Below are positions 16,703 to 30,700 of a DNA stretch of 64,000 bases, one piece after another. The stretch's first letter is position 1; each line of letters opens with the position of its first letter. The notes under the pieces were generated by a model. That model searched no databases and was not told where the DNA came from. It was given only the letters and a program-made list of their open reading frames with translations. This DNA is from Methylobacterium planeticum (GTDB lineage: Bacteria; Pseudomonadota; Alphaproteobacteria; Rhizobiales; Beijerinckiaceae). A program made the position numbers and the translations under genes. Location of the stretch: positions 124,001 through 188,000 of the forward strand of contig NZ_VZZJ01000010.1 in NCBI RefSeq assembly GCF_008806345.1, written 5' to 3'.

Positions 16703-18505
16703 ATGCGGCGCGCCCATACGATGGCCTTTGGCAGCGAGCTCTCCGGGACCGGGGCGCGCTTCGCCCTCTGGGCGCCCACCGCCCGGGACGTCACCCTCGT
16801 GGTCGACGGAGCCGACCACGCGCTCCCCGAGGCCGGGGAGGGCTGGCGCCGGGCCGAGGTGCCGGGCGTCCGGGCCGGCGCCCGCTACGGCTTCCGCATC
16901 GACAGCGACCTCGTGGTGCCCGACCCCGCCTCGCGCTTCCAGCCGGACGACGTCTCGGGCCTGAGCGAGCTCGTCGACCCGGCGGCCTATCGCTGGGGCG
17001 ACGCCGCCTGGACCGGCCGCCCCTTCGAGGAGGCGGTGATCTACGAGCTCCATGTCGGCACGGCGACGCCGGAGGGCACCTATGCGGGGCTCGAGGCCAG
17101 GCTCGCGGCGCTGCGCGACCTCGGGGTCACGGCGATCGAGCTCCTGCCGATCGCGGATTTCAAGGGGACCCGCAACTGGGGCTACGACGGGGTGCTGCCC
17201 TACGCCCCCGACGCCGCCTACGGCCGCCCCGAGGACCTCAAGCGCCTGATCGACCGGGCGCACGCCCTCGGGCTGATGGTCTTCCTCGACGCGGTCTACA
17301 ACCATTTCGGCCCCGCCGGGAACTACCTCCACGCCTACGCCAGGACCTTCTTCACCGAGCGCCACCAGACCCCCTGGGGCGCCGGCATCAACTTCGACGG
17401 GGCCGAGAGCGGCCACGTGGTGCGCCAGTACTTCCTGCAGAACGCCCTCTACTGGCTGGAGGAGTACCATTTCGACGGCCTGCGCTTCGACGCCGTCCAC
17501 GCGATCCTGGACGATTCCGAGCGCCACTTCCTGGCCGAGCTCGGCGAGACCGTGCGCGCGCGCCTGCCGAACCGGCACGTCCACCTGATCCTCGAGAACG
17601 AGGCGAACCAGGCCCGCTGGCTCGAGCGCGACGCCCGCGGCACCCCGCTCCAGCACGACGCCCAGTGGGCCGACGACCTGCACCATTGCTGGCACGTGCT
17701 GCTGACCGGGGAGGATGCGGGCTATTACGAGAGCTTCGCCGACAAGCCGGTCGAGCACCTCGCCCGCTGCCTGTCGGAGGGCTTCGCCTACCAGGGCGAG
17801 CCCTTCAAGACCCTCGGCGACCACCCCCGCGGCGAGCCCTCGGCCCACCTGCCGCCCTCGGCCTTCGTCACCTTCCTGCAGAACCACGACCAGGTCGGCA
17901 ACCGGGCGCTCGGCGAGCGCCTGAGCCAGCTCGCCGACCCGGCCCAGCTCGACCTCGCCCGCGCCGGGCTGCTGCTCGCCCCCCAGATCCCGATGCTGTG
18001 GATGGGCGAGGAATGGTCGGCCTCGACGCCGTTCCTGTTCTTCGTCGACTTCGCGCCGGATGCGGCGCTGAACAAGGCGGTGCGCGAGGGGCGGCGGCGG
18101 GAGTTCAAGAGCTTCGCGGCCTTCGCGGACGACACCTCGGTGATCCCGGACCCGACCGAGGAGAAGACCTTCCGGGATTCGAAGCTCGACTGGTCGGAGC
18201 GCGAGCGCTCGCCCCACCGGGAGGTCCTGGCCGAGACGACGCGGCTCCTCGCGCTCCGGCGCGAGCACGTCGTGCCCCTGACGAAGACCGCCTACCGGGG
18301 CGCCGCCGCCACCCTGCCGCGCCCCGACGTGGTCGACTGCACCTGGCGCTTCGCCGGCGGCACCCTGCGCTTCGTCGCCAATCTCGGCACGCGGGAATTC
18401 GGGATCGATCCCGGCGCGGCCCGCACGGTCTGGACGAACGCCCCCGATCCCGCCCGCGCCCTCCCGGCCTGGACCGGCCTCTTCCTGACGAGCCCCGCGG
18501 AATGA
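16703..18505 (+). CDS. treZ: Malto-oligosyltrehalose trehalohydrolase
   Basis: A 600-residue GH13_10 enzyme that releases trehalose from the maltooligosyl-trehalose made by TreY. The N-terminal CBM48-like part begins FGSELSGTGARFALWAPTAR; the barrel holds VIYELHVGTATPEGTY, LDAVYNHFGPAGNYL, GLRFDAVHAI (nucleophile Asp about 263), LILENEANQARW (acid Glu about 298) and FLQNHDQVGNRALGERL. ADDLHHCWHVLLTGE is specific to TreZ. The ATG at 16703 is chosen because homology begins right after it. Upstream frame extends without similarity. The partner TreY is encoded by the next gene, beyond a cluster of palindromic repeats. Confidence 0.95.
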   Translation: MRRAHTMAFGSELSGTGARFALWAPTARDVTLVVDGADHALPEAGEGWRRAEVPGVRAGARYGFRIDSDLVVPDPASRFQPDDVSGLSELVDPAAYRWGDAAWTGRPFEEAVIYELHVGTATPEGTYAGLEARLAALRDLGVTAIELLPIADFKGTRNWGYDGVLPYAPDAAYGRPEDLKRLIDRAHALGLMVFLDAVYNHFGPAGNYLHAYARTFFTERHQTPWGAGINFDGAESGHVVRQYFLQNALYWLEEYHFDGLRFDAVHAILDDSERHFLAELGETVRARLPNRHVHLILENEANQARWLERDARGTPLQHDAQWADDLHHCWHVLLTGEDAGYYESFADKPVEHLARCLSEGFAYQGEPFKTLGDHPRGEPSAHLPPSAFVTFLQNHDQVGNRALGERLSQLADPAQLDLARAGLLLAPQIPMLWMGEEWSASTPFLFFVDFAPDAALNKAVREGRRREFKSFAAFADDTSVIPDPTEEKTFRDSKLDWSERERSPHREVLAETTRLLALRREHVVPLTKTAYRGAAATLPRPDVVDCTWRFAGGTLRFVANLGTREFGIDPGAARTVWTNAPDPARALPAWTGLFLTSPAE

Positions 18506-19106
18506 CGCCGCACCCGGCGCCGGGCCGACGCATCCCTGACGCGGCGATCCCGCGCCCGGTCCCGCGCGGCGGCGCCACCCCCTCCGGGCCGGTCGCGTGC
18601 GCACCGGGTGGGGGGGGCGCGCTGTCCGGAGAGGTCGCCTCCCTCACCCCGACCCTCTCCCGCGCGGGAGAGGGGGTGCGTCGCGCTTCCCGTGCCCGTC
18701 GCGGAGGGCGGCCCGCCCCACCTCTCCCGTCCGGGAGAGGTCGAGTGCGCGACAGCGCACCGGGTGAGGGGTGCGACTTTTCCGGATACGTCGCACCCCT
18801 CTCCCGCACGGGAGAGGGGGCGGGTCGCGCTGCTCGCTCCCCTGAACGGTATGCCGCGGAAAGCCCTGCGCCCCACCTCTCCCGTCCGGGAGAGGTCGAG
18901 TGCGCGACAGCGCACCGGGTGAGGGGTGCGACGCATCCGGATACGTCGCACCCCTCACCCCAACCCTCTCCCGCACGGGAGAGGGGGCCCGTCGCGCCAC
19001 CCGCGCCTGTCAGTCAGTCCGCCGGGCGCGGCGGCCCGGGACGCGGATGCGGCGCCGACGGCGCCCCGCACCCCACCCACGAACCCCAGACCACGGATCA
19101 ACATCA
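18506..19106. repeat. REP-like palindromic repeat cluster between treZ and malQ-treY
   Basis: No gene lies in this gap. Two near-identical units start at 18716 and 18871 (155 bases apart), each with a hairpin of the type CTCTCCCGTCCGGGAGAG, the tract GCGCACCGGGTGAGGGGTGCGA, CCGGATACGTCGCACCCCT, and a second hairpin CTCTCCCGCACGGGAGAG. A third, partial unit occupies about 18601-18687. GGGTGAGGGGTGCGA pairs with TCGCACCCCTCACCC, so each unit can fold into a long cruciform. These look like dispersed extragenic palindromes of the kind common in Methylobacterium and Bradyrhizobium genomes. They could stabilise or terminate the treZ transcript. The remaining sequence on both sides has no recognisable feature. 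Confidence 0.8.
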
Positions 19107-22100
19107 GTGAGCGGCACCCTCGAACAGCTCGCCGACCTCGTCGGCGTCGCGGCCGGCTACACGGACGCCTTCGGAGCCCGGGTCGAGACCGCGCTGGAGA
19201 CGCGGCGGGGGTTGCTCGCCGCCCTCGGCTTTCCGGTGGCGACCGACGCGGAGGTGGCCGAGAGCCTGCGGGCGGTCGAGGCCCTGCGCCGCGGCCTGAT
19301 CCCGCCGCTGCTGCCGGTCGAGGCGCGGCGCAGCCACCGGGTTCCGGTGCTCGGCGGGGCCGGGACCCTGGCCTGGCGCCTCGTCGACGAGCGCGGTCAG
19401 GCGCGCGAGGGCCGGATGGCGCTCGGCGCCGAGGGTGCGCTGGAGCTGCCGCCGCTGACGCCGGGCTACCATCACCTCAGCGTCAGCCTCGGCGAGGCGC
19501 GGGCCGATTCCTGGGTGATCGCCGCGCCCCAGCGCTGCTGGCGTCCCCGGGCCTACGCGGACGAGGGCGCCCGCGACTGGGGCCTCGCGGCGCAGCTCTA
19601 CGGCCTGCGCTCGCCGGGCAATCTCGGCATCGGCACCTACGCGGATGCGGGGCGGGCCGCGACGGATGCGGGCCTGCGCGGCGCCTCCTTCCTGGGGCTC
19701 AGCCCGGTCCATGCCCTGTTCGAGAGCGACCGCTCGAAGATCTCGCCCTACTCGCCCTCCTCGCGCCTCTTCCTCGAGACCCTGTTCATCGAGCCCGACC
19801 GGCTGCCCGGCTTCGAGGGCTCGCGGGCCGAAGCCCTGCTGCGCGAGCAGCGGCCGCGGATCGAGGCCCTGCGCGACGCGGCCCTCGTCGATCACCAGGG
19901 GGTCTGGGAGGTGCTGTCGCCCGTGCTGCGGGCGCTCTGGGAGGAATCCGGGGCGCGCGCCGGCACCGATGCGGGCTTCGACGAATTCCGCCAGGAGGGC
20001 GGGGAGACCCTGCGATCCCACGCCACCTTCGAGGCGATCTCCGCCCATTTCCGCGGGCAGGGCGCGCACTGGCTCGGCGACTGGCCGGAGGCGTACCGCC
20101 GCGCCGGCACCGAGGCGGTGCGGGCCTTCGCGGCCGAGCACGCGGAGGCGGTGCGCTACCACGCCTGGCTGCAATACCTCGCCGACCGCCAGCTCGGCGA
20201 GGCGGCCGAGGCGGCCCTCGACACCGGCATGCGCCTCGGGCTCTACCGCGACCTCGCGGTGGGCGCCGACCGCGGCGGCTCGGAGGTCTGGTCGCATCCC
20301 GAGCGCTTCGCCAACGGCGTCTCGATCGGCGCCCCCCCGGACCTCCTCGCCCCGAAGGGCCAGGATTGGGGATTGCCCGCCTTCGACCCGCTGGAGATGG
20401 AGCGCGACGGGCTCGCGGCCTTCCGGGCCCTGGTGCGGGCGAACATGCGCCATGCCGGCGCGATCCGCATCGACCACGCCTTCCAGCTCGCCCGGCTCTA
20501 CCTGATTCCGGTCTCCGGCAGCGCCCGGGACGGCGCCTACGTGGCGATGCCCTTCGAGCCGATGCTGGCGGTGCTGCGCCTCGAGAGCCACCGCAACAAG
20601 TGCCTCGTCATCGCGGAGGACCTCGGCACGGCGCCCGAGGGCTTCTCCGACGCGCTGATGCAGGCCGGCATCCTGAGCTACCGGATCCTCGCCTTCGAGC
20701 GCGAGCACGGGGGCGGCTTCAAGGCGCCCGGCGCCTATCCGCGCGACGCCCTGACGGCCATCACCACCCACGACCTGCCGACCTTCGTCGGCTGGTGGCG
20801 CGGCGTCGACACCGACACGCGACAGTCGCTGGGCCTCTACGACGCCGACCGGGCGGATGCCGAGCGCGGCGAGCGCGTCACCGAGCGCCAGAAGCTCACC
20901 GAGGTCCTGGCCTCCGAGCAGCTCCTGCCCTCCTACGACCCGCCCGAGGCCGCGCCCTTCGAGGCCGCCGCCCGCTACCTCGCCCGCGCCCCCTCGATGC
21001 TCACCGCCGTGCAGTACGAGGACGTGGTGTCCGAGCTGAGCCAGGCCAACGTGCCGGGCTCCACCGAGGGCTATCCGAACTGGCGGCGCAAGCTCGACCG
21101 CGACCTCGAATCCATCGCCGCCCCCGGCGGGCCGCTGGCCAAGCTCGCCGCCGCGCTCTCGGCGGAGGAGCGGGGCCCGCGCTCGGGCGCCGCGCGCCTC
21201 GCCACGGACGCGCCCCGCGCCACCTACCGGCTGCAGTTCCACAAGGACTTCACCTTCGCGGATGCGGAGCGGATCGTCCCCTACCTGGCGCGGCTCGGGA
21301 TCAGCCACGTCTACGCCTCGCCCCTGCAGAAGGCGCGGCCGGGCTCGACCCACGGCTACGACATCGTCGACCACGGGGCGATCAACCCCGAGCTCGGCGG
21401 CGAGGCCGGCTTCATCCGGCTCTCGGACGCCATGCGGGCGCACGGCCTGCGGCTCCTCCTCGACATCGTGCCGAACCACATGGGGGTCGGCGGCGCCGAC
21501 AACCCGTGGTGGCTCTCGGTGCTCGAATGGGGCCCGCTCTCGCCCTTCGCGCACGCCTTCGACATCGACTGGGAGCGCCAGGGCGCGAACCGCAACCTCG
21601 TGATCCCGTTCCTCGGCGACCGCTACGGCGAGGCCCTGGAGAAGGGCACCCTGGAGCTGAAGTTCGACGGGGCGGCCGGCGCCTTCAGCGTCTGGCACTA
21701 CGAGCACCAGTTCCCGATCCGGCCGCTGAACTACCCGACCATCCTGAACCGCGTCCTGGCGGCGTCGAGCGAGGTCGACGACGACGCCTCGGCCGAGCTG
21801 CTCTCGATCTCCGAGCGCCTGCGGGTGATGGGCGAGGAGACGGTGCCGGAGCGCCGCCGCGCCTTCCCGGAGGAGGCGGAGGGGCTGAAGCAGCGCCTCG
21901 CCGACGTGGTGCGCGAATCCCCCGCGATCCGCGACGCGCTGCAGCGGACCCTGCGGCTCCTCAACGGCTTCAAGGGCCGGCCCGACAGCTTCGGGCCGCT
22001 GCACCGTCTGCTCGAGAGCCAGGCCTACCGCCTCGCCCATTGGCGGGTGGCGTCCAGCGACATCAACTACCGGCGCTTCTTCGACGTGAACGCGCTCGCG

Positions 22101-23999
22101 GGCCTGCGCGTCGAGAAGTCCGACATCTTCCACCGCTCGCACGAGACCGTGTTCCGGCACGTGCGCGAGGGCCGGATCGACGGCCTGCGCATCGATCACA
22201 TCGACGGGCTCGCCGACCCGCTCGGCTATGCCCGCGCGCTCCAGGCCGCCATCGGCCCCGGCTTCTACGTGGTGGTGGAGAAGATCCTCGAGCCCGGCGA
22301 GCGCCTGCGGCCCTGGCCGGTGGCGGGCACCACCGGCTACGACGTGCTCAACCAACTCGACGGGATCCTGGTCGATGCGGCCAAGCGCGGCCGGATCAAG
22401 CGCCTCTACGAATGGGCCACGGGCTACGACGAGCCCTACGGCTTCCAGCTCCGCGCCGCCAAGGCGGAGATCCTGGAGATCAGCTTCGCGAGCGAGCTCG
22501 AGGTGCTGACCGCCGACCTCAAGGAGATCGCGGATTCCGACCGGCGCACCCGCGACTTCTCGGTCAACGCCATCCGGCGGGCCCTGATCGAGATCATCGC
22601 CCGCTTCCCGACCTATCGCAGCTACCTGCCCCCCGACCTCGACGAGAGCGACGTCGAGGCCGAGGACGTGCGCCTGATCGAGGGGGCGGTCGCCAAGGCC
22701 AAGCGCTGGAGCGCACTGCCCGACCGCTCGGTCCACGACTTCGCCGCCAACGCGCTCCTCGGCCGCGTCGAGACCGCGGGACCGGGGCGCCCGGAGCCGC
22801 GGGTGGTCCTGCGCTTCCGCCGCCGCTTCCAGCAGCTCACCGGGCCGGTGATGGCCAAGAGCCTGGAGGACACGCTGTTCTACCGTTACGCCATGCTGCT
22901 CGGCCTCAACGAGGTCGGGGGCGATCCGGGCGAGTACGGCATCGACGCCGAGCATTTCCACGCGCTCCAGGCGGCGCGGGCCCGCGACTGGCCGAACGCC
23001 ATGATCACCACGGCGACGCACGACACCAAGCGCGGCGAGGATGCCCGCACCCGCCTCCTCGCCCTCTCGGAGATGCCCGAGGAATGGGCGCGGGCCTGGG
23101 ACCTCTGGCGCGAGACCGCCGCCCCCCATCTCGGCAGCCTCGACGAGGAGCCCGCCCCCGACGCCAACGACCAGTGGATGTTCTTCCAGGCGATCCTGGG
23201 CGCCTGGCCGATCGAGCTCCTGGAGCGGGACGACGACGCCGCGATCGCGGATTTCCGGGCCCGCCTCACCGCCTATTCGGAGAAGGCGCTGCGCGAGGGC
23301 AAGCGCCGCTCGAGCTGGGTCAATGTCGACGAGGCCTACGAGGGCGCGGTCCGCACCCTGTTCGAGGGCCTGATCGCGCCGGGCTCGGGCTTCCTGGCGA
23401 AGCTGCGCCCCTTCGCGCGGCGCCTCGCCCATCTCGGGATGATCGGCAGCCTCGGGCGCACCGTCCTCAAGGCGACCCTGCCGGGCCTGCCGGACACCTA
23501 CCAGGGCACCGAGTTCTGGGACTTCTCCTTCGTCGACCCGGACAACCGCCGCCCGGTCGATTACGCCGCCCTGAGCCGGGCGCTGGAGGCGCGCGGGCCC
23601 GCCCCCGACCTCCTGGCCAGCTGGCCGGACGGGCGGGTGAAGCAGGCGACGCTCGGGGCGCTCCTGGCCGACCGCGGCGAGCGCCCCGGCTTCTACGCCG
23701 AGGCCGGCTACCAGCCCGTCGCCGCGCGCGGGGAGCGGGCGGGCTACGTCATCGCCTTCACACGATCGGATGCGATGACGGAGACGGGCGACCTGCTGGT
23801 GGCCGTGCCGCGCCTCGTGTCCCAGATGGTGCGGGAGGGGCGCTGGTCGGGCGAGGCCTTCGCGGGCACCGAGATCGACCTTCCCGAGGAGAGCCGCTGG
23901 CGCGACATCGTCACGGGCGCGACCTGCGAGGGGGGGCCGGCCGATCTCGGCCGGTTGTTCGCGGACCTGCCCTACGCCGTCCTGCGCCGGACGGAATAG
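19107..23999 (+). CDS. malQ-treY: 4-alpha-glucanotransferase (MalQ) - malto-oligosyltrehalose synthase (TreY) fusion
   Basis: One uninterrupted 1630-residue frame joins two enzymes. Residues 1 to about 690 are a GH77 amylomaltase: SPGNLGIGTYAD, LSPVHALF, SKISPYSPSSRLFLE, AIRIDHAFQLARLYLIP (Asp about 456), VIAEDLGTAPEGF and ITTHDLPTFVGWW. From about residue 700 (TYRLQFHKDFTFADAERIVP) to the end is a GH13_26 TreY: YASPLQKARPGSTHGYDIVD, LLLDIVPNHMG, GLRIDHIDGLADP (Asp about 1030), VVVEKILEPGE (Glu about 1058), TATHDTKRGED and LPGLPDTYQGTEFWDFSFVD. MalQ lengthens maltodextrins; TreY turns their reducing end into trehalose, which TreZ then frees. The GTG start lacks a clear Shine-Dalgarno sequence and is set by homology. 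Each half has its full catalytic set. Confidence 0.93.
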   Translation: MSGTLEQLADLVGVAAGYTDAFGARVETALETRRGLLAALGFPVATDAEVAESLRAVEALRRGLIPPLLPVEARRSHRVPVLGGAGTLAWRLVDERGQAREGRMALGAEGALELPPLTPGYHHLSVSLGEARADSWVIAAPQRCWRPRAYADEGARDWGLAAQLYGLRSPGNLGIGTYADAGRAATDAGLRGASFLGLSPVHALFESDRSKISPYSPSSRLFLETLFIEPDRLPGFEGSRAEALLREQRPRIEALRDAALVDHQGVWEVLSPVLRALWEESGARAGTDAGFDEFRQEGGETLRSHATFEAISAHFRGQGAHWLGDWPEAYRRAGTEAVRAFAAEHAEAVRYHAWLQYLADRQLGEAAEAALDTGMRLGLYRDLAVGADRGGSEVWSHPERFANGVSIGAPPDLLAPKGQDWGLPAFDPLEMERDGLAAFRALVRANMRHAGAIRIDHAFQLARLYLIPVSGSARDGAYVAMPFEPMLAVLRLESHRNKCLVIAEDLGTAPEGFSDALMQAGILSYRILAFEREHGGGFKAPGAYPRDALTAITTHDLPTFVGWWRGVDTDTRQSLGLYDADRADAERGERVTERQKLTEVLASEQLLPSYDPPEAAPFEAAARYLARAPSMLTAVQYEDVVSELSQANVPGSTEGYPNWRRKLDRDLESIAAPGGPLAKLAAALSAEERGPRSGAARLATDAPRATYRLQFHKDFTFADAERIVPYLARLGISHVYASPLQKARPGSTHGYDIVDHGAINPELGGEAGFIRLSDAMRAHGLRLLLDIVPNHMGVGGADNPWWLSVLEWGPLSPFAHAFDIDWERQGANRNLVIPFLGDRYGEALEKGTLELKFDGAAGAFSVWHYEHQFPIRPLNYPTILNRVLAASSEVDDDASAELLSISERLRVMGEETVPERRRAFPEEAEGLKQRLADVVRESPAIRDALQRTLRLLNGFKGRPDSFGPLHRLLESQAYRLAHWRVASSDINYRRFFDVNALAGLRVEKSDIFHRSHETVFRHVREGRIDGLRIDHIDGLADPLGYARALQAAIGPGFYVVVEKILEPGERLRPWPVAGTTGYDVLNQLDGILVDAAKRGRIKRLYEWATGYDEPYGFQLRAAKAEILEISFASELEVLTADLKEIADSDRRTRDFSVNAIRRALIEIIARFPTYRSYLPPDLDESDVEAEDVRLIEGAVAKAKRWSALPDRSVHDFAANALLGRVETAGPGRPEPRVVLRFRRRFQQLTGPVMAKSLEDTLFYRYAMLLGLNEVGGDPGEYGIDAEHFHALQAARARDWPNAMITTATHDTKRGEDARTRLLALSEMPEEWARAWDLWRETAAPHLGSLDEEPAPDANDQWMFFQAILGAWPIELLERDDDAAIADFRARLTAYSEKALREGKRRSSWVNVDEAYEGAVRTLFEGLIAPGSGFLAKLRPFARRLAHLGMIGSLGRTVLKATLPGLPDTYQGTEFWDFSFVDPDNRRPVDYAALSRALEARGPAPDLLASWPDGRVKQATLGALLADRGERPGFYAEAGYQPVAARGERAGYVIAFTRSDAMTETGDLLVAVPRLVSQMVREGRWSGEAFAGTEIDLPEESRWRDIVTGATCEGGPADLGRLFADLPYAVLRRTE

Positions 24000-24017
24000 G
24001 GCGCGCGCCGAGCGCCC

Positions 24018-24038
24018 GGCCCTCCCGCCGGGAGGGCC
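24018..24038 (+). terminator. Hairpin after malQ-treY
   Basis: A perfect 9-bp stem (GGCCCTCCC with GGGAGGGCC, 3-base loop) begins 18 bases after the stop codon. No T tract follows, so it may be a weak terminator or an mRNA-stabilising hairpin before the glgE gene. Confidence 0.45.
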
Positions 24039-24149
24039 ATCCCCGCCGGTCGGGGCCTGTCCCGGAGCCGGGAGGGGGACCCGGGCGGGGTCCGGGCCGT
24101 TGAGACGACACCCGCGTCGAGACCATCGCGTCAATCAGCCGAGGCCAGC

Positions 24150-27545
<3,396 letters not shown>

Positions 27546-27714
27546 GGCCTTTGCGTGTCAGCAGGAGCCAGCCGCGGCGGGCCGTCCCGTCGCGCTCTCG
27601 CCCAGATGATGGGGTCGTAACCCCTCCCACCGTTCGCATTCATCGACCGACCGATCACGTCGTGCGGGAGCTGGCAACGAACGCCCTTGATCCGACGCAT
27701 GAGGCAGCGACGCG

Positions 27715-30700
27715 ATGATCGATCGCAGCGATCCGCAATGGTACCGTGACGCCATCATCTACCAGATCCACGTCAAGTCGTTCTTCGACGCGAACAACGA
27801 CGGGATCGGGGATTTCGAGGGGCTGACGCAGAAGCTGGACTACGTCCGCGACCTCGGGGTCACGGCGATCTGGCTGATGCCGTTCTATCCCTCGCCGCTC
27901 CGCGACGACGGCTACGATATCGCGGATTACCGCGACATCAACGCCTCCTACGGCGACATGGACGCCTTCCGGCGCTTCGTCGACGCCGCGCACGAGCGGG
28001 GCCTGCGGGTCATCACCGAGCTCGTCATCAACCACACCTCGGACCAACATCCCTGGTTCCAGCGGGCCCGCGAGGCGCCGGCCGGCTCCCCCGAGCGCGA
28101 CTTCTACGTCTGGTCGGATTCCGACAAGCCCTACGGCGACACCCGCATCATCTTCCTCGACACCGAATCCTCGAACTGGACCTGGGACCCGGTCGCCAAG
28201 CAGTACTTCTGGCACCGCTTCTACAGCCACCAGCCCGACCTCAACTTCGACAACCCGGCGGTGCTCGAGGCCGTCATCGAGGTGATGCGCTACTGGCTCG
28301 ACATGGGCGTCGACGGCCTGCGCCTCGACGCGATCCCCTACCTGATCGAGCGAGACGGCACGAACTGCGAGAACCTCCCCGAGACCCACGACGTCATCAA
28401 GGCGATCCGGGCGGCCCTCGACGCGAGCTACCCGGACCGGATGCTGCTGGCGGAGGCCAACCAGTGGCCCGAGGAGACCGCCCAGTATTTCGGCGACGGC
28501 GACGAGTGCCACATGGCATTCCACTTCCCGCTGATGCCGCGCATGTACATGGCGATCGCCCGGGAGGACCGGCACCCGATCACCGACATCATGCGCCAGA
28601 CCCCGGAGATCCCCGAGGGCTGCCAATGGGCGATCTTCCTGCGCAACCACGACGAGCTGACCCTCGAGATGGTCACCGCGGAGGAGCGCGACTACCTCTG
28701 GTCCTTCTACGCCGCCGAGCGCCGGGCCCGGATCAACCTCGGCATCCGCCGCCGCCTCGCGCCGCTCCTCGAGAACGACCGGCGCAAGATCGAGCTGATG
28801 AAGTCCCTCGTCCTGTCGATGCCCGGCACGCCGGTGCTCTATTACGGCGACGAGATCGGCATGGGCGACAACATCTATCTCGGCGACCGCGACGGCGTGC
28901 GCACCCCGATGCAATGGTCCCCCGACCGCAATGGCGGCTTCTCGCGCTCCGACCCCGCCCGCCTGTTCCTGCCCGCGATCCAGGACCCGATCTACGGCTT
29001 CGACGCCATCAACGTCGAGGCGCAGACGCGCTCGCAGACGAGCCTGCTCAACTGGACGCGGCGCATGATCGCGATCCGCAACAACAGCGTCGCCCTCGGG
29101 CGCGGCGGGATGCAGTTCCTGTACCCGTCGAACCGGAAGGTGCTGGCCTGGATCCGCGAGTTCGCGGGCGAGCGCGTGCTCTGCGTCGCCAACCTGTCGC
29201 GGGCGCCCCAGGCGGTGCAGCTCGACCTGTCGGAACTGCGCAGCGCCGTGCCGATCGAGCTCACCGGCGGAAGCGAGTTCCCGCCCATCGGCGAGCTGCC
29301 CTACCTGCTGACGCTGCCCTCCTACGGTTTCTACTGGTTCACCCTCTCGGCGGCCAATACCGGCACGGTCGGGCCCCAGCCCGAGCCGCCCGAACTGTTC
29401 ACCCTGGTCCTGACCGGGGGCATCGAGACCCTGATGGCGGGGCGCGAGCGCACCGCCTTCGAGCGCACCGTGGTGCCGCCCTTCATCGCCAGCCGCCGCT
29501 GGTTCGGCGCCAAGGGCTCGCGCATCCGGTCGGTGCAGGTCACCGATTCGGCCGCCCTCAAGGAGGGGCACGGCGAGGCCAGGTTCCTGCTGCCGCGGGT
29601 GGCCGTGAACCTCTCGAACGGCGAGCGCCAGGAATACTTCGTCCCGGTCGGCGTCGACGAGGGCCGCGAGGACGAGGGCCTCCTGAGCCACGCGGTCGCC
29701 CGGGTTCGCCGCGGGCCCCGCACCGGCCTCCTCTACGGGGCCGCGGCCTCGCCGGCCTTCGCCATCAGCCTCGTGGAGAGCATGCGGGCGGGCCGCGAGA
29801 TCCCGAGCGAGACCGGGACCCTCGTGTTCTCGTCGACCTCGGCCTTCGACCCCGAGATGCCCTTCGAGGAGAGCGACGTGCGCCGCCTCTCGGCCGAGCA
29901 GAGCAACACCTCGATCGCCATCGGGGCGAAGATGATGCTCAAGCTGCTGCGCCGGCTCCAGCCCGGGACCCATCCCGAGGTCGAGGTCGGGCGCTTCCTC
30001 ACCGAGGAGGCCCATTTCGCCAACACCCCGGCGCTGCTCGGCACCCTGGAGCACGTGGCGCCGGACGGCACCCGCACGGCGCTCGCCGTGCTGCAGCGCT
30101 TCGTCCTCAACCAGGGCGATGCCTGGACCCTGATGCTCGAGGGCCTGCGCCGGGACTTCGACACCGTGGTGCTCGCCCCCGAGAGCGAGGCGCCCTCGCC
30201 GGAGGAGGCCTTCAACGCGCATCTGCGCTGGGCGGAACTCCTCGGGCGCCGCACCGCCGAGATGCACAACGCCTTCGCGATCGAGACGCCGGACCCGGCC
30301 TTCGCGGCGGAGCCCTTCACGCAGGAGGACCTCGACGTGCTCGGGCGCGACGCGCGCCACCAGGCGGACCGGGCCTTCCGGGGCCTCACCGGCATGGCCG
30401 AGCGCGGCCTCGACGCCGCCCGGCCCGCGATCGCCGCGCTCACCGCCCGCCGCGGCGAGGTCGAGACGCTGATCGCGAGCCTGACCGCCGCGGCGCCGAA
30501 GGGCGCCTGGAAGACGCGCATCCACGGCGACTACCATCTCGGGCAGGTGCTCGCCTCCGAGGGTGACCTCGTCATCGTCGACTTCGAGGGGGAGCCCTCG
30601 CGGCCGGCCGACGAGCGCCGGGCGAAGTCGACGCCGCTGCGCGACGTCGCCGGGATGCTGCGCTCCTTCGCGTACGGGGCCGAGACCGTCACCCGCGAGA

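Noticed and set aside
18601..18987. Regularly spaced palindromic repeats considered as a CRISPR array
   Set aside because: Only two full units, the spacers are not of uniform 30-40 bases, and no cas genes are present.
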